Below are positions 44,929 through 52,556 of a stretch of DNA of 64,000 nt, one piece after another. The DNA is from Caedibacter sp052030685. GTDB taxonomy: Bacteria > Pseudomonadota > Gammaproteobacteria > Francisellales > Francisellaceae. Under the pieces are notes generated by a model. The model was given only the letters and a program-made list of their open reading frames with translations, did no database searches and was not told the origin of the DNA. Both the position numbers and the translations under genes were made by a program. Numbering within the stretch: the stretch's first letter is position 1; each line of letters starts with the position of its first letter. The stretch is from assembly GCF_052030685.1 (NCBI RefSeq), contig NZ_JBQAJM010000008.1, positions 1 to 64,000 on the forward strand, written 5' to 3'.

Positions 44929-45843
44929 ATGACAGAAAAATCACGTTTTTATACCCCGAAATACTGGGGATTGCAGCTTGCCTTTCTTTTTTTGCGTGCG
45001 TTTGTCTATCTGCCCTTTCGTTGGCAGATGAAAATAGGCGTAATACTTGGGCGCATGAGTTATCCTTTTTTAAAACGACGTAAACAGATTGCCTTAACGA
45101 ATCTTAAGATTGCTTTTCCGTATAAAAGTGAACAAGAACTAGAGCAGTTGTGCAAAAAATGCTTTGAATCCATTGCTATCTCAGGTGTTGAAACCGCGAT
45201 TGCCTGGTTTATGCCAAAAAAGCGCTTTAATAAAATCAAGTTTGATACACATGGCATGCAGCACTTTGAAGATGCGCATCGAAATTCATCACAAGGCGCA
45301 TTAATGTTGGGGGCGCATTTCACTTGCATGGAAGTCATTGGGCGTTTTATTGGTGAGCATTACAATCCCTTTTATTTGGTTTATCAAAAACATAAAAATC
45401 CGCTATTTGAACAGGTGATGACTGCTTCACGTGAGAACTATGTAACACAATGTTTGCAACGTAAAAATGTCGTATCCATTGTTAAGTCACTTAAAAAAGG
45501 TGGTTCGGTTTGGTACGCACCAGATCAGGATTTCGGTGCAGAGCGCAGTATCTTTGTGCCATTTTTTGGCAAAGAGTGCGCGACGTTAGTGGCAACTTCA
45601 TGGTTGGCAGAGAAAACAAGCGCGCAAGTTGTGCCGTGCTATTATGCGCGTAAGGCGGACTTGTCGGGGTATGATATCTATGTATTACCAGCACTTGATA
45701 ATTTCCCTTCAGGCGATGACTATCAAGATGCGTTAAGATATCACCATATTTTAGAGAAAGCGATTATTGACTTCCCAGATCAATATCTATGGCAGCATCG
45801 ACGCTATAAGTCGCGCCCACAAGGCGAAAAGGCAGTATATTGA
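44929..45843 (+). CDS. Lipid A biosynthesis acyltransferase, LpxL-like
   Basis: 304-residue inner-membrane late acyltransferase. An N-terminal hydrophobic anchor precedes the HX4E catalytic motif in GAHFTCMEV (H130, E135); KGGSVWYAPDQDFG and the C-terminal YLWQHRRYKSRP match LpxL/HtrB. It should transfer an acyl chain onto lipid A or a related lipid. Its stop TGA shares a base with the next start (TGATG), so it is coupled to a DUF3261 lipoprotein. Confidence 0.88.
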   Translation: MTEKSRFYTPKYWGLQLAFLFLRAFVYLPFRWQMKIGVILGRMSYPFLKRRKQIALTNLKIAFPYKSEQELEQLCKKCFESIAISGVETAIAWFMPKKRFNKIKFDTHGMQHFEDAHRNSSQGALMLGAHFTCMEVIGRFIGEHYNPFYLVYQKHKNPLFEQVMTASRENYVTQCLQRKNVVSIVKSLKKGGSVWYAPDQDFGAERSIFVPFFGKECATLVATSWLAEKTSAQVVPCYYARKADLSGYDIYVLPALDNFPSGDDYQDALRYHHILEKAIIDFPDQYLWQHRRYKSRPQGEKAVY

Positions 45844-46448
45844 TGAAGTTGCACTACATTAAGAATCTTGCCATCATGGTATTCTTTGCTATGTTGTTAT
45901 CTTCATGTGCATTATTACAAACTCGTGCAGTAAACACGCCAGAAATTGAGGTTTTTAAAACTCAAAGTCTAAGATTGCCAACGCCTACTGAGCTTGCCCT
46001 GGACTTTGATGTGACCCAAATTTTAAGCTCACAATATAGCATAAAGGGCAAAAAAGAATCGTATGTTGCACAGGTTGAAGTGGAAGCATCAAAACAAAAG
46101 ATCGTCATTGTTGCCGCTGCGGGTTGGGGTGGTTCGATCTTCTCACTCGTTTATGATGGGACTTCCATTGATAGTAGCAGCTTGCCAATGCCGCATGCTG
46201 ATATGGGCGTTAAGCAAAGTTTAGTTGACTTTATTTTCACCTATGCGCCAACAAAGGTAATTAACAGTGTGCTACAAACGACCGATATTAAGATGCAATC
46301 ACACAAGAATCAGCGGCAGTTTTATTTGAATGGTCAGTTAGTTATGCAGATTAACTATCAAAATCAGCAAGATTTATATGCAGATGTAAAGCTTGAGAAC
46401 TTTGTTTATCACTATCAAATAGCGATTAAAACGTTAAAAGACAGTTAA
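45843..46448 (+). CDS. DUF3261-like lipoprotein
   Basis: 201 residues. The lipobox LLSSC lies near residue 23 after a hydrophobic signal, implying a lipoprotein. AQVEVEASKQKIVIVAAAGWGGSIFSLVYDG and INYQNQQDLYADVKLENFVYHY resemble DUF3261 proteins, which adopt a LolB-like fold. In aryl polyene clusters DUF3261 lipoproteins occur with LpxL-like acyltransferases; here the same pair is coupled but no other cluster gene is present. Function unknown. Confidence 0.7.
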   Translation: MKLHYIKNLAIMVFFAMLLSSCALLQTRAVNTPEIEVFKTQSLRLPTPTELALDFDVTQILSSQYSIKGKKESYVAQVEVEASKQKIVIVAAAGWGGSIFSLVYDGTSIDSSSLPMPHADMGVKQSLVDFIFTYAPTKVINSVLQTTDIKMQSHKNQRQFYLNGQLVMQINYQNQQDLYADVKLENFVYHYQIAIKTLKDS

Positions 46449-46462
46449 ATGATATGCCCACC

Positions 46463-46620
46463 CGTTCCCTGAGCGAAGTCGAAGGGGGGTGCGTGGCTTC
46501 GACTGACGCTCAGCCAACGTATTATGATTAAAGCAATATCCCTCGTCCCCTGAGCGAAGTCGAAGGGAGCATATGACTTCGACTGACACTCAGTCAACGT
46601 ATTATAATTAAAGTAATAAT
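46463..46620. repeat. Tandem pair of 81-bp hairpin repeats
   Basis: Two direct copies start with CGTTCCCTGAGCGAAGTCGA (46463) and CGTCCCCTGAGCGAAGTCGA (46544), 81 bases apart, and each ends with CAACGTATTAT(A/G)ATTAAAG(C/T)AATA. Within each, CTGAGCGAAGTCGAAG can pair with CTTCGACTGACGCTCAG (CACTCAG in the second). The CTGAGCGAAGTCGAAGG core is a palindrome known to be dispersed in many bacterial genomes. A minus-strand frame through it (46445-46630) is not a gene. Confidence 0.85.
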
Positions 46621-46628
46621 GCAAAAAC

Positions 46629-46717
46629 AAATTGAGCTTCCATTACACCCCTCACCCGCGCAGCTTAAGCTGCACGACCTCTCCCACAAGAGAAGAGGTA
46701 CTAGCTGACGCAACTTA
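46629..46717. repeat. Hairpin repeat element, copy C
   Basis: AATTGAGCTTCCATTACACC, CCTCACCCGCGCAGCTTAAG and CTGACGCAACTTAT follow copy A along its whole length. The central GCAGCTTAAGCTGC is a perfect palindrome. The outer inverted repeats are eroded: the left end lacks the AAGAATAAG part. It lies nine bases after the tandem hairpins, between convergent genes. Confidence 0.75.
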
Positions 46718-46745
46718 TGCACTTATGACTTGAATTTAGGCAATG

Positions 46746-48041
46746 CTAAATAGTAATTGTAATTGATAATCCAGAAGGTTGGTTGTTTTTAGCTTCAATT
46801 CGTCCACCGTGGCTTTCAATAATATCTTTGGCGATAGACAGCCCAAGACCATTGCCTTTAGAGGAGGAATTATCACCTTGTTGAAAGGGCAGAAAAATAT
46901 CACCTAATTGCGCAGATGGCACGCCAGGTCCATCATCGGTAATTTCAATAGTGAGGGTATCTTTATATTGCGTGAGTCGTACACGCACCTTGGTGCCATA
47001 CTTTAGTGCATTATTAATGATATTTGTAAGAGCTCGCTCAATCTCCACTTGTGAGCCATGGATAAGGTAACGATCATAAATGGCAGAAATTTGAATGCGC
47101 TCAGGATTGTGTGATTGATAATCTTGAACGATTTGAGTGACAATCTGGCATAAATCAATCGTGCTTTTAGGGTGCGCAAGATGTTTTTGTTTTGCATAAT
47201 CAATCGTATTTTTTAAGATAAGATCGATATCATCAATCTGCTCAAAAATTCGCTCTCTTAATCCGGCATCCTCGATTTGATATAACATAAGATCAATGCG
47301 TGTCAGTGGCGTTCTGATATCATGCGCTAAAGTTGCCATGGTTTTCATTTTGACTTCATTTAATGTCTGGATCTTAGCAATTAAGCTATCGATATATTGT
47401 GCGGATTTATGCAAGAGATGTAAGCTTGATTGTGTGAAAAAATTACCACGAATGGCAGGTAAGTTCAGTTGATGTTTTTGTTCAAGTTCAAACAGCCTAT
47501 TCATTGCTAGAAGGAGCTTTCGCCCATTAATCAGATAAATAAGTAAATAAAGCATTACCAGTAATTGTAGCAATACAAATGCAGTGGCAAACCACGGAAA
47601 ATTAATGGCTGGTAAATAGATAACAATCCACTCTTTAAGTTCATTTGAGTAGATCGAGATGATATTATTGCGCCAGAAACGAATATTGTTTAATGCATGA
47701 CGCACTTGTTGTGAGCTAATTTGTAAATCATGACTATAGATATACTCAGAGCTGATTTGTGGCTTATCCGCAATGGTAACCATAACACGATTATTACTAA
47801 AGCGTGGAATAATGCTTTTTAGATATCTCTCTTCTTTAGTGGATAGTTTTAAGTGATCAATTTCAGTAATTAAATTTATTAAATTAATTGCTTCAATACG
47901 CTGATCTGCATTGTGATCAATATACGTGTTGGTGTAGAAATAACTGATTAGTACGATGTTGATAATAAAAGCAATGAATAAAAGTAAATTAAAGCGTAAT
48001 CTAGACTTTAAATTTGGTGAGTTTCTTTGAAGTTTCATCAT
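46746..48041 (-). CDS. Sensor histidine kinase, EnvZ-like
   Basis: 431-residue inner-membrane kinase. A transmembrane segment (about 16-36) and another (about 150-172) enclose a periplasmic sensor region. The H box is TLAHDIRTPLTRIDL (His240), and the ATPase domain has NIINNALKYG, DDGPGVP and GNGLGLSIAKDI. It is the distal gene of a response regulator-kinase pair, three bases after the regulator stop. The signal is unknown. Confidence 0.92.
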   Translation of the reverse strand: MMKLQRNSPNLKSRLRFNLLLFIAFIINIVLISYFYTNTYIDHNADQRIEAINLINLITEIDHLKLSTKEERYLKSIIPRFSNNRVMVTIADKPQISSEYIYSHDLQISSQQVRHALNNIRFWRNNIISIYSNELKEWIVIYLPAINFPWFATAFVLLQLLVMLYLLIYLINGRKLLLAMNRLFELEQKHQLNLPAIRGNFFTQSSLHLLHKSAQYIDSLIAKIQTLNEVKMKTMATLAHDIRTPLTRIDLMLYQIEDAGLRERIFEQIDDIDLILKNTIDYAKQKHLAHPKSTIDLCQIVTQIVQDYQSHNPERIQISAIYDRYLIHGSQVEIERALTNIINNALKYGTKVRVRLTQYKDTLTIEITDDGPGVPSAQLGDIFLPFQQGDNSSSKGNGLGLSIAKDIIESHGGRIEAKNNQPSGLSITITI

Positions 48042-48044
48042 TTG

Positions 48045-48749
48045 TTAATCGATCGTGATGTTGCTTTTTAAACTATAACCGATCCCACGAATGGAAACGA
48101 TCAGATCATCACTGGCAATGCTTTCAAGCTTTTGGCGCAAGCGAGAAATTAAGGTTGAGATAATTCGATCATCGGCAGCAATTGGGCGGTTATAAATCAC
48201 TTGTGCGATATCGTGTTGAGATTTTGCTTCACTATGATTGTCATTGAGATAACTTAATAAGAGATATTCATTTTTATTAATACTAATACTTTCCTCAGTA
48301 TCGAGGCGAGAGAGTGTGAATGTCTTACTGTCAATGCGCCAGATACTTTTCTCAGTATGCGTCTTAGGTTTATAGGCAATCGAGAGGATGTTACGAATCT
48401 TGGCAATCAATAATCGGGTATTAAACGGTTTATGCATAAAGTGCAAAGCCCCAAGTTCATAAGATAGAATCTCATCAATCTCATCATCAGAAGCGGTAAT
48501 GATAATGATCGGAATATTAAGCGACTCGCAAATTCTGCGACAATAGTATTTGCCATTTTCAAATCCAGGCATATTTAAATCAAGAATCATCAAATCAGCA
48601 GCAAAATACTTGAGTATTTCATCAGCTTCAGGTGGGTTGGCAGCGTGCTGTACGTCGTATTGTTCACGCTCAAGAATGTATTTTAATTCTTGGCGAATAA
48701 TCAGATCGTCGTCGACAATAACAATACGTTTTTTTTCGGTAGCTTGCAT
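48045..48749 (-). CDS. OmpR-family response regulator
   Basis: 234 residues: a receiver domain with the acidic pocket VDDD (13-15), phosphoacceptor Asp57 in MILDLNMPG, ITASDD and the conserved Lys in HKPF, then a winged-helix DNA-binding domain with RIISTLISRLRQKLE and VRGIGYSL-type wing (SIRGIGYSL). Cognate to the kinase downstream. It lies 85 bases after the SulP transporter gene in the same direction and may share its transcript or control it. Confidence 0.92.
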   Translation of the reverse strand: MQATEKKRIVIVDDDLIIRQELKYILEREQYDVQHAANPPEADEILKYFAADLMILDLNMPGFENGKYYCRRICESLNIPIIIITASDDEIDEILSYELGALHFMHKPFNTRLLIAKIRNILSIAYKPKTHTEKSIWRIDSKTFTLSRLDTEESISINKNEYLLLSYLNDNHSEAKSQHDIAQVIYNRPIAADDRIISTLISRLRQKLESIASDDLIVSIRGIGYSLKSNITID

Positions 48750-48834
48750 GGGCTCGGTAGTTTAACGCAATAATTGTTACTAATTATATCAGAATAAAGC
48801 AAAGAAAATGACGGTGAATAATGATTAACTGCAA

Positions 48835-50418
48835 CTAACTGAGTTTATCGGTGGCAACGTGATAATCCGGATCTTCAAGTACATTGATTTCAACAAGATT
48901 CCCAGCTTTGCCTAATAGCGCCTTACACTCCAAACTTAAGTGTCTTAAATGTAAATTTTTGCCAAGGTTGCTATAACATTCGGCAACATAAGCAATGGCG
49001 TCAATTGCTGAATGATCACTGACACGTGAGTATTTGAAATCGATAATTACCTCATCAGGGTCATCCGCTGGGGCGAACAGACTTTTAAAGCGCGTGCTTG
49101 AGCTGAAAAATAAAGGACCATGCAGAATATACTCTTTACTGCCATCAGTGTTGGTTTTGGTTTCTGCATAGATATTTTTTGCAGTTTGCCACGCAAAGAC
49201 CAGTGATGCTAAGATCACGCCAACAATAACAGCAATCGCAAGATCGGTCATTACAGTAACAACGGTTACGACGATAATGATAAATGCATCGTGTAAAGGA
49301 ATCTTGCGAATGAATTTGAAGCTTGCCCATTCAAAGGTTTCAATCACGACCATAAACATCACCCCGACAAGGGCAGCTAGTGGAATGATTTTAATCAATG
49401 GCATGGCGACGACGATAAAAAACAATAAAAATACAGCAGCAGTAATGCCAGATAAGCGTCCGCGCCCGCCAGAACTGATATTGATCATGCTTTGACCGAT
49501 CATCGCGCACCCGCCCATGGATTTGAAAAAGCCAGAGATAATATTGCCAGCGCCCTGAGCAATACATTCTTTGTTGCCGCGACCGCGCGTTTTAGTGATT
49601 TCATCAATCAAGGTTAATGTCATTAAAGATTCAGACAGTCCAATAATAGCCAAAATCAATGCATAAGGCACAATAATCGTCAGTGCATGCCAAGTAAATG
49701 GAATATGTGGAATGCTAAAGGCGTGGCTCACAATATCTTTACCGGTGCCAATCATATCACCAACATTTAAAATATGGTTACCTGGTAATGGGATAAATAG
49801 GGCAATGACGGTGACAACAATAATAGCCGTTAATGCGGAAGGGATCGCTTTGGTGAATTTGGGTAAGAAATGTGTGATGAGCATGGCGAGTACGACAAGT
49901 CCAATCATGACATATAAATCAATGCCTTGTAACCAAACTTTATGATCTAATCCAGTTGGCGTGTATTTGAACTGCTGTAATTGTGATAAGAAAATCACAA
50001 TAGCAAGACCATTAACAAAGCCAACCATGACCGACTTAGGTAGCATGCGAATAAATTTACCAAATCCCAATAGTCCAATAACGATTTGGATGATTCCCGT
50101 GAGAATGATCGTAGCAAATAAGTAATTCATGCCTGTAATCGGGTCATTTGGAAACAGCAGCATAATTGAAACCATAACCACTGCCATTGAGCCGGTGGCA
50201 CCTGAAATCATGCCAGGTCTGCCGCCAAAGACAGCTGTCATAAAGCACATAATAAAGGCTGCATATAAGCCAACGGTGGGGTTGACCCCCGCCACTAAGG
50301 CAAAGGCCACAGCTTCAGGAATAAGCGCTAGAGCGACAGTGACACCGGATAAAAAGTCGGTCATGTGTTTGCCATCTTGATTGGGCATTAAAAAGCGATT
50401 AACGCGTTGTAATAACAT
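48835..50418 (-). CDS. SulP-family anion transporter
   Basis: 527 residues. About 10-12 membrane segments with SGVTVALALIPEAVAFALVAG and PTVGLYAAFI at the N-terminus (SulP signature), MIGQSMINISSGGRGRLSG in the middle, and a C-terminal STAS domain (about 430-527) with VIIDFKYSRVSDHSAID. Members carry sulfate, bicarbonate or dicarboxylates; the substrate is unknown here. The open frame runs to 50637 but crosses the promoter region of the divergent antitoxin gene; starts at 50418 or 50388 give family-like N-termini. Confidence 0.85.
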   Translation of the reverse strand: MLLQRVNRFLMPNQDGKHMTDFLSGVTVALALIPEAVAFALVAGVNPTVGLYAAFIMCFMTAVFGGRPGMISGATGSMAVVMVSIMLLFPNDPITGMNYLFATIILTGIIQIVIGLLGFGKFIRMLPKSVMVGFVNGLAIVIFLSQLQQFKYTPTGLDHKVWLQGIDLYVMIGLVVLAMLITHFLPKFTKAIPSALTAIIVVTVIALFIPLPGNHILNVGDMIGTGKDIVSHAFSIPHIPFTWHALTIIVPYALILAIIGLSESLMTLTLIDEITKTRGRGNKECIAQGAGNIISGFFKSMGGCAMIGQSMINISSGGRGRLSGITAAVFLLFFIVVAMPLIKIIPLAALVGVMFMVVIETFEWASFKFIRKIPLHDAFIIIVVTVVTVMTDLAIAVIVGVILASLVFAWQTAKNIYAETKTNTDGSKEYILHGPLFFSSSTRFKSLFAPADDPDEVIIDFKYSRVSDHSAIDAIAYVAECYSNLGKNLHLRHLSLECKALLGKAGNLVEINVLEDPDYHVATDKLS

Positions 50419-50551
50419 AAGTATAAGAAGTTGATTTTTATAAAAGTCGCATTCTACTATGATATATACCCAATGTCCTTGAATATTTGATTGGATTTTT
50501 TCGGTAAATTGTCCTAAAATTTTGGACAAGTTTCCATTGTGGAGTTGAATT

Positions 50552-50977
50552 ATGCAGCTAGTAGATAATTTATTGGGTCGCGCTAATTTTAAAAATAAAC
50601 ATATACACGTAGAGTCTGATTTATATGAAGAAATCAATCAAGGTATTAAGTCTGCAGCTATTTTGCGATTTGCCAAATCAAGTGGTTTAACAGAAGAAAT
50701 CGTGTCATCACTTATTCCGATTAATCGTAAAACCTATTTGCGTAGAAAAGAAATGGGTATGCTTGATGCAAAAGAGTCTGATCGTTTGATATTGATCGCA
50801 AAAGTATATGCACATGCGCTTGAAGTATTTGGTACTAAGGAAAAGGTTAATAATTGGCTTGCAACAAAAAACCTTGCGTTAGGCGAAAGAACGCCGCTTG
50901 AGCTTCTAAAAAACTCTTTGGGTTGTCAGATTATTGATAATTTGCTCTATCGTATTTCCTATGGGATATACAGCTGA
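50552..50977 (+). CDS. Xre/MbcA/ParS-type antitoxin
   Basis: 141 residues. KSAAILRFAKSSGLTEEIVSSLIPINRKTYLRRK is a helix-turn-helix-like N-terminal part; the C-terminal domain with ESDRLILIAKVYAHALEVFGTKEKVNNWLATKNLALGERTPLELL has the typical MbcA/ParS toxin-binding pattern (W-L, N, G-x-xPLELL). It overlaps the RES toxin by one base (TGATGC), the usual antitoxin-first order. GGAG lies upstream. It likely represses its own operon. Confidence 0.9.
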   Translation: MQLVDNLLGRANFKNKHIHVESDLYEEINQGIKSAAILRFAKSSGLTEEIVSSLIPINRKTYLRRKEMGMLDAKESDRLILIAKVYAHALEVFGTKEKVNNWLATKNLALGERTPLELLKNSLGCQIIDNLLYRISYGIYS

Positions 50978-51441
50978 TGCTTGCTTGGCGTATTACGCAG
51001 AAGCGACTTGCAGATCCGCCTTTGAATGGTTTAGGTGGGCTCTTTGCTTCAGGTCGTTGGCATAGCCGTGGTCAGCAGATTATCTATATGGCTGAGTCAC
51101 AATCCTTGGCCATTTTAGAGTCGTTAGTGCATTATGATCCGACCAATGTGCCGATTGATCAGGTGATTATCTCAGCTGATATTGCTGAGGCGTCTTTATT
51201 AACCGCAGCAGACATTGGTTTAGATAATAACGACATTCGCGGCATGCATGTATATGATCTACGCGCTCTTGGTGATAACTGGCTTAGACAAAAAACAAGT
51301 TGTGTGCTGAAGATTCCGTCAATTATTACGCCGTTTGATGAATATAATTATCTTATCAATCCCTTGCATCAAGACTTTGCCAAGGTTAGAGAAATTAAGG
51401 TAACGGATTTTAGATTTGATAAACGCTTATTGAGATCGTAA
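50977..51441 (+). CDS. RES-domain toxin (NAD+-degrading)
   Basis: 154 residues covering a whole RES domain. GLGGLFASGRWHSRGQQIIYMAESQSLAILE carries the conserved Arg (R27), Tyr (Y37), Glu and Ser of the family. RES toxins degrade NAD+ (shown for MbcT and relatives). Its start is coupled to the antitoxin stop. Intact catalytic residues and length suggest an active toxin. Confidence 0.9.
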   Translation: MLAWRITQKRLADPPLNGLGGLFASGRWHSRGQQIIYMAESQSLAILESLVHYDPTNVPIDQVIISADIAEASLLTAADIGLDNNDIRGMHVYDLRALGDNWLRQKTSCVLKIPSIITPFDEYNYLINPLHQDFAKVREIKVTDFRFDKRLLRS

Positions 51442-51447
51442 GTTAGT

Positions 51448-52176
51448 TTATGAACGCTTTTTCTCAGCGAGTGCGTTATTTGATTTTTCAAGCTGTTTGC
51501 GATAGTACTCAAGTGTTTGCTCGGATTCACGCTTCAGTTGACGAATTTGACCATTTAAAAAAGCAATTTGACCTTCTAAAGCATCACGCAAGTCTGAAAT
51601 GCGTTGTGTTGTTTGCTCTTTTAGTGTTTCTGCATAAATACGCGCTTCTTTAGCAACTTGCTCGGCAGATTCGCGACGTGTCTGCTCTTTGACTAAAGCG
51701 GCATATAGCTTGCGTACTTTAAGCTCAGGATTGCTTTCGTTTAAAATCATGCTCCACTCATCAGACATGCTGCTAAGAATATCACTACTTAATGCCTGAG
51801 AACTCGTAAGAAGTGCTTGAATCATTGGGTCTTGTGCTTTCATTGTGCTAGTTGCTGTTGACGATTTGTCGCTAACTGCCACTCTTGCTTGAGGATTTTC
51901 GTCATAAGTTTTTGCTGCTTTTATTTTTGCAGTAGCGGTGTGTTCTGTAGCAGGTTGCATAGTATCTTCTGTGTTTTTATTAGTCGTCGTTGGTTGTGCG
52001 GCTGTTTGATCAGTTGCACGTTCTTCACGCCACTGTTTTAAAAACTTGCTGATAGTCGTTGGACTGCCGCGACCAACTGTATCACGAACATTATTTATGC
52101 TAGGAGTAACGCCTTGTGCTTCTAGCTTAGTAATCGCTTCGAGTATATCTTCGTAAGAAATGCCTGGACGAGCCAT
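51448..52176 (-). CDS. KfrA-like DNA-binding protein
   Basis: 242 residues. The N-terminal KfrA_N-type domain (GISYEDILEAITKLEAQGVTPSI, then GRGSPTTISKFLKQWRE) binds DNA in plasmid KfrA. A Thr/Ala-rich linker (about 53-112) and a long alpha-helical coiled coil (about 140-238) follow. KfrA proteins are nucleoid-like plasmid factors and repress their own genes; chromosomal homologues occur in gammaproteobacteria with unknown roles. It converges with the RES gene, six bases apart. Confidence 0.8.
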   Translation of the reverse strand: MARPGISYEDILEAITKLEAQGVTPSINNVRDTVGRGSPTTISKFLKQWREERATDQTAAQPTTTNKNTEDTMQPATEHTATAKIKAAKTYDENPQARVAVSDKSSTATSTMKAQDPMIQALLTSSQALSSDILSSMSDEWSMILNESNPELKVRKLYAALVKEQTRRESAEQVAKEARIYAETLKEQTTQRISDLRDALEGQIAFLNGQIRQLKRESEQTLEYYRKQLEKSNNALAEKKRS

Positions 52177-52556
52177 GGTTTGTTATATCCTTAATCGAGT
52201 AATTGATTTAACGAAAGTTTAAAGAGATTTTATATCTATAAGTTTATATCTACAATCCATGGCGATTATAGCAAGATATTCAATTGCGTCAAACATAAGA
52301 TAGGCGTCAAGCATATATTTTGTTATGATAAGGCGCGAATTTAATGTAGCAATCACTGATTGATGCCGCTTGTAGATCATTTTGCGGTGTTCAGTGCCGA
52401 AGAAATTTTTGATGTTTTTGGGAGATTGGGTTGCAGGTAATAGCTAGGACTGTTGCCAAAATTCAGTCAGTCAAAAGGGTGGAAAATTCAATGGCAGAAA
52501 TATTGTGAAATGGTTTATGAGCGGTATATATATTCAAAAGATAAGAGGACATAAGC
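52177..52556. other. Intergenic region between the kfrA-like gene and icd
   Basis: 380 bases without a gene, holding divergent promoters. Near its kfrA side lies the GCGTCAA direct repeat (52286-52315). AAGAGGACATAAGC stands before the icd ATG, and TATATATA (about 52527-52534) could be a -10 region. Confidence 0.55.
52286..52315. promoter_or_regulatory. Direct repeat upstream of the kfrA-like gene
   Basis: GCGTCAAACATA (52286-52297) and GCGTCAAGCATA (52304-52315) match at 11 of 12 positions and start 18 bases apart. They lie about 110-140 bases before the kfrA-like start. KfrA of plasmids represses its own promoter, so an operator is possible. Confidence 0.35.

Noticed and set aside
46445..46630. 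61-codon minus-strand frame
   Set aside because: It repeats FDFAQGT twice because it translates the tandem hairpin repeats.
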